Of a stretch of 64,000 nt of DNA, positions 48,087 to 56,773 are shown one piece after another. Within the stretch, counting starts at the first letter, position 1. Every line of letters starts with the position of its first letter. Both the position numbers and the translations under genes were made by a program. The notes under the pieces are model-generated. The model saw only the letters and a list, made by a program, of their open reading frames with translations, made no database searches and had not been told where the DNA came from. This DNA is from Amycolatopsis deserti (GTDB taxonomy: Bacteria; Actinomycetota; Actinomycetes; Mycobacteriales; Pseudonocardiaceae): positions 281,421 to 345,420 of the forward strand of contig NZ_BNAU01000008.1 of the NCBI RefSeq assembly GCF_014653945.1. Reading direction: 5' to 3'.

Positions 48087-49190
48087 GTGAACGTCGCCCC
48101 TGTGACCCTATTCGACCACGCCAGTAGACAGCTCGGAGAACTCTGCAGGGTGGCAGGCTTTCCGGACCACGACGGCGATCCCGTCGACGTCCTGCGGGAA
48201 CTCCTCGGGGTCGCGGGCGCTCGCCCGCTGACCGAGCCCCCGCTGTGGCCTTCGGACGTCGCCGACGACGCGACCCCCGTGGAGTTCTCCGTCGCGTTCG
48301 ACGCCGGCGGCGAGCGCGCCGTGCGGATCCTCGGTGAAACGATCCCGGAGAACCCCGGCCACGTGGCGAACATCCATGCCGCGAAGCGCTTTCTCACCCA
48401 CATGGCGCAACGGTTCGATCTCCGGCTGGACCGGTTCGAAGCGGTCGAAGACCTGTTCCTCACCGAGCGGCCGCAGGGGAAGTTCACGCTCTGGTTCTCG
48501 GTGATCCTGCGTCCCGGCCGCGCCCCGGCGCTCAAGGTCTACTTCAACCCGCAGGTGCGCGGACAGTGCGCGGCCCCCGGGGTCGTCGCGGAAGGGCTGC
48601 GGCGCCTGGGGTTGAGCGACGCCTACGACACGGTCGCCGAGCACGCGCTGCGGCGTGGCGCCGCCGACCAGTTCTCGTTCTTCGCGCTCGACCTCGACGA
48701 CGGCCCGCTGTCCCGGGTCAAGCTCTACATTTCACACGATTCGGCGGAATCGAGCACCGTGGAGCACGCGGCGCAGGCGGTCGAGGGCGTGGACCCGTTG
48801 CTGGTGCGGGAGTTCCTGACCAACGCCGGCGGCGGCACCGGCCCGTACGCCGGGCGCCCGCTGATCTCCAGCTACTCCTTCGTGGAGGCCGACTCGGGCC
48901 GCCCCGGCAACTACAGCCTCTACCTCCCGATCCGCGACTACGTCCCGGACGACGCGGCGGCGCGTGAGCAGGTGCTCGCCCACTTCGCGCGGGCCGGGCT
49001 GCCCGCCGCGGAGCTGGACCGGGCGATCGCGGCGGTCACCGACCGCCCGATGGCCGCGGGGGTGGGCCTGATCGCGCACGTCTCCCTGCGTCTCGGCCGG
49101 TTCGGCACCGGAACGACGGTATATCTTTCGTCGGAGGCCTACGCCGTGAACGCGCCCCGCACGCGGGTCGGCGCCACGGCCACGTTGTGA
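48087..49190 (+). CDS. ABBA/DMATS-family aromatic (indole) prenyltransferase, about 367 aa
   Basis: Transfers a dimethylallyl group to an aromatic ring, most often indole or tryptophan. Motifs typical of the barrel: FTLWFSVILRPGRAPALKVY near residues 135-150 with the Lys/Tyr diphosphate ligands, LSRVKLYISHD near 208-218, and YSLYLPIRDYV near 275. Conserved Arg, Lys and Tyr residues cap the diphosphate. Length is that of bacterial DMATS enzymes. The GTG at 48087 has GGAG upstream; GTG at 48102 is an alternative. Tryptophanase follows with its first in-frame start inside the stop codon. Substrate is inferred from that partner. Confidence 0.82.
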   Translation: MNVAPVTLFDHASRQLGELCRVAGFPDHDGDPVDVLRELLGVAGARPLTEPPLWPSDVADDATPVEFSVAFDAGGERAVRILGETIPENPGHVANIHAAKRFLTHMAQRFDLRLDRFEAVEDLFLTERPQGKFTLWFSVILRPGRAPALKVYFNPQVRGQCAAPGVVAEGLRRLGLSDAYDTVAEHALRRGAADQFSFFALDLDDGPLSRVKLYISHDSAESSTVEHAAQAVEGVDPLLVREFLTNAGGGTGPYAGRPLISSYSFVEADSGRPGNYSLYLPIRDYVPDDAAAREQVLAHFARAGLPAAELDRAIAAVTDRPMAAGVGLIAHVSLRLGRFGTGTTVYLSSEAYAVNAPRTRVGATATL

Positions 49191-49210
49191 ACTGGGAGGA
49201 AGAAGTCAGC

Positions 49211-50584
49211 ATGAAGTCGTTCCCGCCGTACCGGGTCCAGGTTGTCAAGGAGATCCCGATCACGACCCGGCAGGAGCGGGAGGAGGCGCTGGCCCGCGCC
49301 GGCTACAACATGTTCGATCTGCCGGCGAACATGGTCACGATCGACCTGCTGACCGACTCCGGCACCGGCGCGGTGTCGGCCGCGCAGGAGGCCGGCGCCG
49401 CGGCGGCCGACCGGTCCTACGCCGGTTCGGACTCGTGGTTCCGGTTCAAGTCGGCGCTGGAGGACCTGACGTCGTTCCCGCACCTGTTCCCGGTCCACCA
49501 GGGCCGGGCGGCGGAGCGGATCCTGTTCTCCACCGCGCTGAAGCCGGGGCAGATCTCGCTGTCCAACACGCATTTCGACACCACGCGGGCGAACGTGGAG
49601 CTGGCCGGCGCGCAGGCACGCGACCTGCCGTGCCCGGAGGCGGCCGACCTGGACAGCCGGGATCCGTTCAAGGGCAACATCGACCTCGGCGCGCTCGAGG
49701 AAACGCTGTCCGGCCCGGATGGTTCCCGCGTCGGCCAGGTGCTCATCACGATCACCAACAACGGCGGCGGCGGGCAGCCGGTGTCGATGGCGAACCTGAA
49801 GGCCGTGCGCGCGCTGTGCGACCGGTTCGGGGTGCCGTTCTTCCTGGACGCGGCGCGGTTCGCGGAGAACTCGTGGCTGATCACCCAGCGCGAGGAGGGT
49901 TACGCGGGCAAGACGCCGAAGGAGGTCGCGCAGGAGACCTTCGCCCTCGCCGACGGTTTCGTCGCCAGCCTGAAGAAGGACGCGATCGCGCCGATGGGCG
50001 CGGCGATCGGCGTGCGGGATGAGAATCTGGCCAAGCAGTGCGAGGCGATCCTCATCGCGACCGAGGGTTTCCGCACCTACGGCGGCCTGGGCGGGCACGA
50101 CCTGGAGCGGGTGGCGCAGGGGCTGCGGGAGGTCGTGGACCCGAACTACCTGCGCAACCGTGCCGAGGAGACCGCGCACTTCGCCCGGCTGATCAACGAG
50201 GCCGGGGTGGACATCGTGCAGCCGGCCGGGGTGCACGGCCTGTACCTCAACGCCGGGCGGCTGCTGCAGCACATGCCGCCGCACGGCTTCCCCGGGCACG
50301 CGCTGGCGTGCGAGCTGTACCTGGCGGGCGGCATCCGGTGCGCCGAACTGGGCTCGCTGTACCTGGGCACCTTCGACGACGAGCACAACCTGATCACCCC
50401 GGCGCCGTTCGAGCTGGTCCGGCTGGCCATCCCGCGGCGGACCTACACGCTCGCGCACCTGGAGTACGTGGCCGACGTCCTGGCGACGATCGCGAAGAAC
50501 CCGGAGTCGGTGCCGGAGTACCGGGTCACGCACGCGCCGCAGTTGTTGCGGCACTTCAACTTGAAGTTGCGGCAGGTTTCGTAG
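49211..50584 (+). CDS. tnaA: Tryptophanase (tryptophan indole-lyase), 457 aa
   Basis: PLP enzyme that splits tryptophan (or a substituted tryptophan) into indole, pyruvate and ammonia. It aligns with E. coli TnaA through IDLLTDSGTGAVSAAQ near residue 35, the cofactor Asp in FFLDAARFAENSW and the Schiff-base Lys in SLKKDAIAPMG near 255. Tyrosine phenol-lyase is a close relative and cannot be fully excluded. The ATG at 49211 follows GGGAGGA at 10 bp; a GTG at 49187 inside the prenyltransferase stop is the alternative. Next to a DMATS-type gene this resembles actinomycete units making prenylated indoles. Confidence 0.9.
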   Translation: MKSFPPYRVQVVKEIPITTRQEREEALARAGYNMFDLPANMVTIDLLTDSGTGAVSAAQEAGAAAADRSYAGSDSWFRFKSALEDLTSFPHLFPVHQGRAAERILFSTALKPGQISLSNTHFDTTRANVELAGAQARDLPCPEAADLDSRDPFKGNIDLGALEETLSGPDGSRVGQVLITITNNGGGGQPVSMANLKAVRALCDRFGVPFFLDAARFAENSWLITQREEGYAGKTPKEVAQETFALADGFVASLKKDAIAPMGAAIGVRDENLAKQCEAILIATEGFRTYGGLGGHDLERVAQGLREVVDPNYLRNRAEETAHFARLINEAGVDIVQPAGVHGLYLNAGRLLQHMPPHGFPGHALACELYLAGGIRCAELGSLYLGTFDDEHNLITPAPFELVRLAIPRRTYTLAHLEYVADVLATIAKNPESVPEYRVTHAPQLLRHFNLKLRQVS

Positions 50585-51048
50585 CCGCTACGCGGGTTTT
50601 TGCGCTGCGCGCGGCTGGAAGCGCCGGCTTCGCTTCGCTACGCCCCGATTGAGGCCGCCGCCCCGATTTTTCATTGTTTCAACGGCCGAGCAGGGGTTGT
50701 CAAGGCGGGAAAGAGTACCTTGACAACCCCTGATCGGCCGCAGAACTGGGCTGTGGATCGGGAGCGGGGGAGGGCTGGTCGGCAAGGTGGTTGCTTTTCG
50801 TTGCCGGCTTGCGGACAGGCAGCCGGCAACGAAAAAACAACCACCCCACGAGCCACCCCTCTCCCGCAACCCGATCCCCAGCCAAATCGGTTGCCGAGCA
50901 GTCGGGTCAAGGTACTCTTTCCAGCCTTGACGCGACTTCTCGGCAACCGAACAATTGAAGATCGGGTTCGGGAGGGGCAGATCCGGGCGTAGCGAAGCGA
51001 AGCCGGCGCCTTCAGCCGCGCGCAGCGCAACCACGCGCGTAGAGCAAA
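50582..51048. repeat. About 465-bp nested imperfect palindrome with three hairpins
   Basis: Outer arms 50601-50645 and 50985-51029 are inverted copies at 43 of 45 bases, with weaker similarity continuing to both ends. Inside are three hairpins: 50683-50705 with 50718-50740 (one mismatch in 23), 50786-50809 with 50821-50845, and 50888-50912 with 50925-50949 (two mismatches in 25). Hairpins 1 and 3 are themselves mirror copies: their 12-base loops (50706-50717 and 50913-50924) are reverse complements with one change. The centre is near 50815. It fills the gap between convergent tnaA and conservon genes; no coding function is visible. Confidence 0.85.
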
Positions 51049-51062
51049 CGCGCGTAGCGCAA

Positions 51063-51097
51063 AAAGGCCACCCCCTCACCAAGAAGGGGTGGCCTTT
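51063..51097 (-). terminator. Hairpin terminator of the conservon operon
   Basis: AAAGGCCACCCC (51063-51074) pairs perfectly with 51086-51097. On the minus strand the stem ends in five T residues, a classic intrinsic terminator 20 bp after the last conservon gene. Confidence 0.85.
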
Positions 51098-51117
51098 CCA
51101 CGTCCCGGACCGAAACC

Positions 51118-51720
51118 TCAGGCGCGCGCCAGCTCCGCGGACTCGGCGGGCAACCGGCTCATCGCGTACCGCACCAACCGGATCAGCGCCAGCTTGCTCG
51201 ACTCCCGCGACCGCGCGTCGAAGAACATCACCGGCACCCCGGGGGCGATCGCCAGCGCCTTGCGGATCTCGTCCTCTTCGTAGTCGTCCGCGTCCTCGAA
51301 GCAGTTGACCGCCACGATGAACGGGATCTTGCGCCGTTCGAAGAAGTCGATCGCCGCGAAGCTGGAGTCCAGCCGCCGCGTGTCGACCAGCACCACGGTG
51401 CCGATGGCGCCCAGCGCGAGCTCGTCCCACATGAACCAGAACCGGTCCTGCCCGGGCGTGCCGAACAGGTACAGCACGGTCTGCGGGGAGATGGTGATGC
51501 GGCCGAAGTCCAGCGCGACCGTGGTCGTGGTCTTGCGTTCGACACCGGTGAGGTCGTCGACGCCCGTGCTGGCCTCCGTCATCACCTCCTCGGTGGACAG
51601 CGGGACGATCTCGCTCACCGACGCGACCATGGTGGTCTTGCCGGCGCCGAAACCACCCGCGATGACGATCTTCACCGGCGTCGGGATGACGCCGCCTTCT
51701 TCAGAGCTTGTTGAGGCCAT
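51118..51720 (-). CDS. Conservon GTPase-like protein (CvnD type), 200 aa
   Basis: Ras-like ATP/GTP-binding protein with P-loop IAGGFGAGKTTMVASVSEI near residues 19-37, switch regions around TTTTVALDFGRI and LFGTPGQDRFWFMWDEL, and specificity-like text AVNCFEDAD. The fourth member of an actinomycete conservon, thought to work as a membrane-associated G-protein-like switch with the kinase-like CvnA and the roadblock protein CvnB. It overlaps the DUF742 gene by 20 bp. Confidence 0.93.
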   Translation of the reverse strand: MASTSSEEGGVIPTPVKIVIAGGFGAGKTTMVASVSEIVPLSTEEVMTEASTGVDDLTGVERKTTTTVALDFGRITISPQTVLYLFGTPGQDRFWFMWDELALGAIGTVVLVDTRRLDSSFAAIDFFERRKIPFIVAVNCFEDADDYEEDEIRKALAIAPGVPVMFFDARSRESSKLALIRLVRYAMSRLPAESAELARA

Positions 51721-52066
51721 CGAGCACCGCCTGGAGTAGTTCGCGATCGGGGGCCTTGGCGGGCTGCGACGGCGAACGGACGATCACGGCGCCCCGTTCG
51801 ATCAGATCGCTGCACAACACCTTGACCACGGCGAGGGGGACCTTGACGTACACGGCAATTTCAGCGACCGACAACGGCCGCTGGCACAACTCGAGGATCG
51901 TCAGGTGTTCCGGGGTCAACCCGATCGGGTCGTGGTTGCCCCGGATGGCCATCACCTGCGTCGCCACGTCGAGCTTGATGTCGACGGACGGGATCCGGCC
52001 CCGGGTGATGGCGTAGGGCCGGATCAGCGGTCCGGCCGCTTCGTCGTACCACTGGTCGTCCGCCAT
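51701..52066 (-). CDS. DUF742 protein (CvnC type), 121 aa
   Basis: Contains the DUF742 blocks PLIRPYAITRGRIPSVD, EHLTILELCQRPLSVAEIAV (winged-helix-like) and VVKVLCSDLIERGAVIVR. Third gene of the conservon. The ATG at 52066 shares one base with the stop of the roadblock gene. Predicted to be cytoplasmic and to assemble with CvnB and CvnD; it has no known enzymatic function. Confidence 0.92.
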   Translation of the reverse strand: MADDQWYDEAAGPLIRPYAITRGRIPSVDIKLDVATQVMAIRGNHDPIGLTPEHLTILELCQRPLSVAEIAVYVKVPLAVVKVLCSDLIERGAVIVRSPSQPAKAPDRELLQAVLDGLNKL

Positions 52067-52491
52067 CAGTTGTGCTCCGGAACGAACCTCGCGGCATCCC
52101 GGGGAGCCGACGTCATGTAGTCGCCGACGCGCTTGACGAGGCGGCTCATCTCGTAGGCGATCATCTCGACGTCCACCGTCTCCTCGGCGAGGATCGCCAG
52201 GCACGCGCCCTGACCGGCCGCGCACACGAAGAGGTAGCCCTCGGCCATCTCGATGAGGGTCTGCAGCACCGGGCCGCGCTGGAAGTGCTTGCTGGCGCCC
52301 TTGGCGAGGCTCTGCAGGCTGGAGGCGATCGCCGACAGCTGGTCGGAGTCGTCCTTGGACAGGTTCGCGGACTTGCCCATGAGCAGCCCGTCGGCCGAGA
52401 GGACCACGGCGTGCTGCGCCCCGACGACACGGTCGACCATGTCGTCGAGCAGCCAGTTCAGGTCGACCTTGGAGTTCTCGTTCTCGTTCAT
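52066..52491 (-). CDS. Roadblock/LC7 domain protein (CvnB type), 141 aa
   Basis: Roadblock/longin fold of about 120 residues: LLDDMVDRVVGAQHAVVLSA, DGLLMGKSANLSKDDSDQLS, YLFVCAAGQGACLAILAEE. These proteins dimerise and regulate small GTPases, here presumably the CvnD partner. Between the kinase-like gene (22 bp upstream) and the DUF742 gene (1-bp overlap), typical of conservons. Confidence 0.93.
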   Translation of the reverse strand: MNENENSKVDLNWLLDDMVDRVVGAQHAVVLSADGLLMGKSANLSKDDSDQLSAIASSLQSLAKGASKHFQRGPVLQTLIEMAEGYLFVCAAGQGACLAILAEETVDVEMIAYEMSRLVKRVGDYMTSAPRDAARFVPEHN

Positions 52492-52512
52492 CGATGAGGT
52501 TCGACTTCCCTC

Positions 52513-54945
52513 TCAGTCAATGGTGGCCCGGGGGTCTTCCGGTGCGTCTGCGTCGCGCCCGCGGCGGGTTCCCTTGTGGAACGCCGAGAGCGTGTTGCGG
52601 GTCCGCCCGGAGAACTCGTGGTAATCGGTGGCGTCCGACTCCGGGTCGTCACGGAGCTGGGCGACGAGGTTGCGCTGCGGCTCGCGCTGCGGCAGCGGAG
52701 CCCGGGAGCGCTTGGGACGCGGCGAGGGGGTCGGCGACGGCGCGGGCTCCGGCTCGAACACCGAGATCGTCCGCACACCGGTGGTCTCGCCCGCCTTCTC
52801 CGGTTCCGGCTCGGCGTGCCGTCCCGAGGGGAGCTCCGCAGGGACCCGCCGAGCGGGCTCGGGGGCGCCGTTGTTCTCGTGTCGTCCCATACCGTTCGCT
52901 CCGGCCGGCACGCCGGTCTCCTCCTGCTCGTACGAGTCGGGCCCGGCGGTCGCCGGGGCGCCGCGGAACTCCGGATCGGCGTTCTCGGCGACCTGGTCGC
53001 CGTTGGCGAGCAGTGCCGACGGGATCAGGATCGTGGCGCGGGTGCCACCGTAGCGCGAGGAGTCGAACATGACCTTGAGGCCGAGCCGGGCCGCGAGCCG
53101 GGCGACGACGAAAAGGCCCAGGCTGGAGTCGGCTTTCAGGGCCATCGCGTCGAACTCGGGCGGTTCCGACATCATCCGGTTGGCCCATTCCCGGACGTCG
53201 TCCTTCATGCCCAGGCCCTGGTCGGCCACGTCCACCACGACGCCGCGCGCGACCAGCGTGGAGGTCATGTGGACCTGCGACCCGGGCGGGGAGAACGTGG
53301 TGGCGTTGTCGACCAGCTCGGCGACCAGGTGGATGGTGTCGGCCACCGCGGACCCGATGATCGCGACCTGCGGGACGTTCTCCACCTCGACGCGCGAGTA
53401 GTGCTCGGTCTCCGACACCGCGGCCCGCAGCACGTCCATCAGCCACACCGGCTTGCGCCAGCGGCGGCCCGGCTGCTTGCCGCCGAGGATGATCAGGTTC
53501 TCGGTGGTGCGGCGGGCGCGGGTGGCCAGGTGGTCGAGCTGGAACAGGCCCTTGAGCTGCTCCGGGTTCTCCTCGCGGCTTTCCATCCGGTCCAGGATCT
53601 GCAGCTGGCGGTGCACCAGGCCCTGGTTGCGGTGGGCGATGCCGAGGAACACGTTGTTGACACCGCTGCGCGCCTTGGCCTCGCTGGCCGCGGCCTGGAC
53701 GGCGGTCAGCTGGGCGATGTTGAACGCCTCGGCCACCTGACCGATCTCGTCCTTGCCGTGGTCCAGCCGGGGCAGCTCGGCGCTGACGTCGACCGACTCG
53801 CCCTCCTTGAGCCGGTTCACGATGCTCGGCAGGCGGGTGCGGGCCAGCTCCAGCGAGTCGGTGCGCAGGCGCTCCAGGCGCGTCATCAGGGTCCTGTCGA
53901 CCAGCGTGCGGGACACCCGGATGGCGACCCAGATCGAGGCGACCGCCGCGAGCAGGGCGGCGACGCTGCCGATGATCACCGTCCACAGGTTGACGTTGCC
54001 CTTGTCCAGCGCGGCGCCGGAGGCCAGCTCCGACTGCTCGACGGTCAGGTTGATCAGCCGCCCCGACACCTGCGTGGTGAGGTCGCGCCAGTCGTTCTCC
54101 CGCACGGTCAGGCCGCCGACGTTCTCGCGGAACGCGCCCGGCCCGTGCGTGATGATCGAGTTCTCCGCGGCGGCGAGGCGCTGCCACTCGTCGCTGGAGG
54201 TCAGTTCGCGGTAGCGCTGCCCGGCCTCGGGGGCCATGTAGCCGGCGATCTTCGCCAGCTGGGCGCGGTAGCTGCCGACGAGCTGGGCGAACTGCAGGTG
54301 GTCGGCCGGGGCGAACTGGCCGGAGGCGAACGCGCTGGAGGCCAGCGACGCGGCGCGCGACATCTGGTCCGAGGCGCGGAAGATGTCCACCGAGGTCATG
54401 CCGCCCTGGGTCGACTCGGCGTCGGGCACCAGGCGGGCCTGCGAGTCGAACAGGTCGGTCGAGGTGTCCAGCAGGCGGTTGTAGAAGTCGTTGACCTGCT
54501 CCTTGGAGATCGTGCGCAGGTTGATCTCCGCGCGGATGACCGGGAGCTGGTCGAGGCTGGACTCCATCTGGTTCATCCGCTGGCCGATCTCGTCCGGCAC
54601 GAGGCTCTTCACCTCGGCCAGCGCGGACCGGAGGCTGGTCAGCGACTTGTCGATGGACTGCTGCTGCGCCTGCAGGTCGCGCAGGCCGACCTGGGGGCGT
54701 TCCAGGTAGACCAGGGACAGCTGGCGTTCCTGCTGGACGGCGCCGAGCGCGGTGACGGCGGGGATCGACACGTCCTGCACGGAGGAGGCCACCGTGCGCA
54801 CGTAGATCGCGTCCACCAGGAAGTAGCCGGAGCCCGCGATCCACATCACGAGGAGCGCGATACTCGGGATCAGGACGGTTCCGGTCAGGCGCTTTCGAAT
54901 CGACTTGTGGTGGCCTTCGCCTGACTTGTCATCTGTGTTTTTCAC
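52513..54945 (-). CDS. Conservon sensor kinase-like protein (CvnA type), 810 aa
   Basis: Membrane protein with TM segments near residues 24-45 and 322-345 flanking an extracytoplasmic helical nitrate-sensor-like domain, then HAMP, a helical FLGIAHRNQGLVHRQLQIL region replacing the usual H-box, and a GHKL ATPase (HLVAELVDNATTFSPPGS near 548, DVADQGLGM). The last about 180 residues are Pro/Glu-rich and disordered. First gene of the operon; GTG start at 54945 with GGAG upstream. It may bind ATP without acting as a classical histidine kinase. No cytochrome P450 gene follows, unlike some conservons. Confidence 0.93.
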   Translation of the reverse strand: MKNTDDKSGEGHHKSIRKRLTGTVLIPSIALLVMWIAGSGYFLVDAIYVRTVASSVQDVSIPAVTALGAVQQERQLSLVYLERPQVGLRDLQAQQQSIDKSLTSLRSALAEVKSLVPDEIGQRMNQMESSLDQLPVIRAEINLRTISKEQVNDFYNRLLDTSTDLFDSQARLVPDAESTQGGMTSVDIFRASDQMSRAASLASSAFASGQFAPADHLQFAQLVGSYRAQLAKIAGYMAPEAGQRYRELTSSDEWQRLAAAENSIITHGPGAFRENVGGLTVRENDWRDLTTQVSGRLINLTVEQSELASGAALDKGNVNLWTVIIGSVAALLAAVASIWVAIRVSRTLVDRTLMTRLERLRTDSLELARTRLPSIVNRLKEGESVDVSAELPRLDHGKDEIGQVAEAFNIAQLTAVQAAASEAKARSGVNNVFLGIAHRNQGLVHRQLQILDRMESREENPEQLKGLFQLDHLATRARRTTENLIILGGKQPGRRWRKPVWLMDVLRAAVSETEHYSRVEVENVPQVAIIGSAVADTIHLVAELVDNATTFSPPGSQVHMTSTLVARGVVVDVADQGLGMKDDVREWANRMMSEPPEFDAMALKADSSLGLFVVARLAARLGLKVMFDSSRYGGTRATILIPSALLANGDQVAENADPEFRGAPATAGPDSYEQEETGVPAGANGMGRHENNGAPEPARRVPAELPSGRHAEPEPEKAGETTGVRTISVFEPEPAPSPTPSPRPKRSRAPLPQREPQRNLVAQLRDDPESDATDYHEFSGRTRNTLSAFHKGTRRGRDADAPEDPRATID

Positions 54946-55294
54946 GACGCTCCACGAAATCCTGGGGACCGGGACGAAGACGGCGACGTCACGACAGAGT
55001 CGTATGCAACCACCCCTGTCAAGCCAGGGCTGTCGACAAATGCCCTCCCGGCGGCTCGGGGGTCGTTCTCACTCTGCGTCACAGTCACCGATCACTCGAT
55101 AGATGCTCTGGTCGGACTGAAATCATGTCGTACGGCGTCCGCCACCGAGCCGCGACCCCCCGGTTACTGTGCGCAAACCCCGTTCTCCCCGGTACCGGCG
55201 GCGCACCGGCCCCCGAAAGCGCTTTCCTCCGCGCGGGGGAGATACGCAGCGCCCATGTCGTCACCCGTTCGCGGAGAACGGCGCCCGGTGTGCG
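54946..55294. other. Non-coding region upstream of the conservon
   Basis: About 350 bp between the conservon and the end of the LLM-hemerythrin gene, less GC-rich than average. TTGACA (minus strand, 55022-55017) is a possible -35 for the conservon, though I find no convincing -10. No gene is supported; the frame 55125-55352 on the plus strand has no family sequence. Confidence 0.4.
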
Positions 55295-56773
55295 TCAGCC
55301 GTCGCCGCCCCACAACCGGCCCAGGGGCCCGGTCAGCTCACGCTCCTCGTAGGACAGGTGCGACAGGAGCGCGTCGGTGAGCACGTCGAGCGCCGCGTGC
55401 AGTCCGGCGATGTCCCCGTCGCTGCCGACGAACGCGACCAGCGCCGCGTCGACGCGGTCGACCAGGGCCTGGATGGCGTGGTGCTCGTCCTCGAGGCGGT
55501 CGAGCACGGGCGCGAGCCCGGGCTCGGACCGCCGCAGGGCGGGGAACACGTCGGAGTCCTCGCGGTGGTGGTGGACGCTGACCACGCGGCAGTAGGACTC
55601 GCAGTAGGCGCCGAGCGTCCAGTTGTTCTGGCGCAGGGTGAGGGTGTGCAGGTGGGACCGCGCGGCGCCGGGCTCGAGGGTGCCGGCGGCGACTCCGGTG
55701 AGCAGGTCGCGCAGCCGGGCGAGCTCGGCGCGCAGGTGGTCGTGCACCTCGACGAGCCGCCGACCGGCGGTCCGTTCCCGCTCGGTGTGGCGGCGCCGGG
55801 GATCCGGCTCGGGAGCCGAGGGGCGGGTGTCCTCGTCCCAGACCCGCTCGGTGCTCACCCGGATGCTGTCGTCCGGGGTGGCCCGGGGGGCCAGGGGCGT
55901 GCGGGACGGACTGTGCCCGCCCCGCGCCGTGGCGACGAGTTCCCGGACCGCGGGGGCGATCTCGGTGGCGAAGAGCCGCACCAGGTCCGGGCCCTCGGCC
56001 GGGAGCAGGAACGCGCTCACCCCGTGGGTGAGCGCCAGCTCGGCGAGCCGCCCGGGCCAGTCGCGCGGGTGGCCGAGCGCCGGCGGGGACAGGTTGTAGA
56101 GCCGGCGGATCGCGGCGGGGTCGCGGTCCGCGTGCGCGGCGGCGGCGTCGATGATCGCGTTGGCCGCCGGGAGGCCGGCGGGCGGGATGCGGGTCATGCT
56201 CGGCAGCCACCCGTCCGCCAGCGTGCCGGTCAGCCGCAGCATCCGCGGCCCGAGCGCGCCCACCCAGATGGCCGGCTCGCGCGGTGGGGGACCGGGTTCG
56301 GCGCCGTCGAGGCCGTAGCGCTTGCCCCGCAGGTGGGCCGGCCCGCCGGGTGTCCACAGCGCGCGGATCACCGCGATCGCCTCGCCGAGGGCGGAAACCG
56401 CCTCCGCGGGCGCGTGCCACGGCCCGCCTTCGGCCGTGATCGCGTCCCAGTACGCCCCGGCGCCCAGCGCCAGGCCGGCCCGGCCGCCGCTGAGCACGTC
56501 CAGGCTCGCCACGGCGCGGGCCAGCATCGCGGGAGGACGCAGCGGCAGGTTGGCGACGTTCGGGAACACCCGCACCCGCTCGGTCCGCGCCGCGATCACC
56601 GACAGCGTCGTCCACGCCTCGGTGAACTCCGGCCGGTACGGGTGGTCCGGCACGCTCACCAGGTCCAGCCCCGCGCGGTCCGCGACACGCGCGAGTTCCA
56701 GCGCTTCGCCGGGCCGCGCCGTCGTTGGCACGAGGACCGCGCCGAAGAGCAGGTCGTGGCCGTAGTCCGTCAT
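55295..56773 (-). CDS. LLM-type flavin oxidoreductase fused to a hemerythrin domain, 492 aa
   Basis: Residues about 1-290 are a luciferase-like (bacterial LLM) F420 or FMN-dependent domain (RVRVFPNVANLPLRPPAML, GRAGLALGAGAYWDAI). After a linker, residues about 335-490 form a hemerythrin HHE helical bundle with ligands in VEVHDHLRAEL, VHHHREDSDVFP, EDEHHAIQ and HLSYEERELTGP, which would bind a di-iron site sensing O2, NO or redox stress. The start overlaps the efflux gene's stop (ATGA). The two domains in one chain suggest oxygen- or NO-responsive flavin chemistry. Confidence 0.9.
   Translation of the reverse strand: MTDYGHDLLFGAVLVPTTARPGEALELARVADRAGLDLVSVPDHPYRPEFTEAWTTLSVIAARTERVRVFPNVANLPLRPPAMLARAVASLDVLSGGRAGLALGAGAYWDAITAEGGPWHAPAEAVSALGEAIAVIRALWTPGGPAHLRGKRYGLDGAEPGPPPREPAIWVGALGPRMLRLTGTLADGWLPSMTRIPPAGLPAANAIIDAAAAHADRDPAAIRRLYNLSPPALGHPRDWPGRLAELALTHGVSAFLLPAEGPDLVRLFATEIAPAVRELVATARGGHSPSRTPLAPRATPDDSIRVSTERVWDEDTRPSAPEPDPRRRHTERERTAGRRLVEVHDHLRAELARLRDLLTGVAAGTLEPGAARSHLHTLTLRQNNWTLGAYCESYCRVVSVHHHREDSDVFPALRRSEPGLAPVLDRLEDEHHAIQALVDRVDAALVAFVGSDGDIAGLHAALDVLTDALLSHLSYEERELTGPLGRLWGGDG

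Noticed and set aside
50600..51030. Several open frames inside the large palindrome
   Set aside because: They read through inverted repeats on both strands with near-identical N-termini (for example MRCARLEAPASLRYA and MRCARLKAPASLRYA) and have no start signals; they are a by-product of the palindrome.
55125..55352. 75-codon plus-strand frame before the LLM-hemerythrin gene end
   Set aside because: No ribosome-binding site, no family resemblance and Pro/Arg-rich composition; more likely non-coding DNA.
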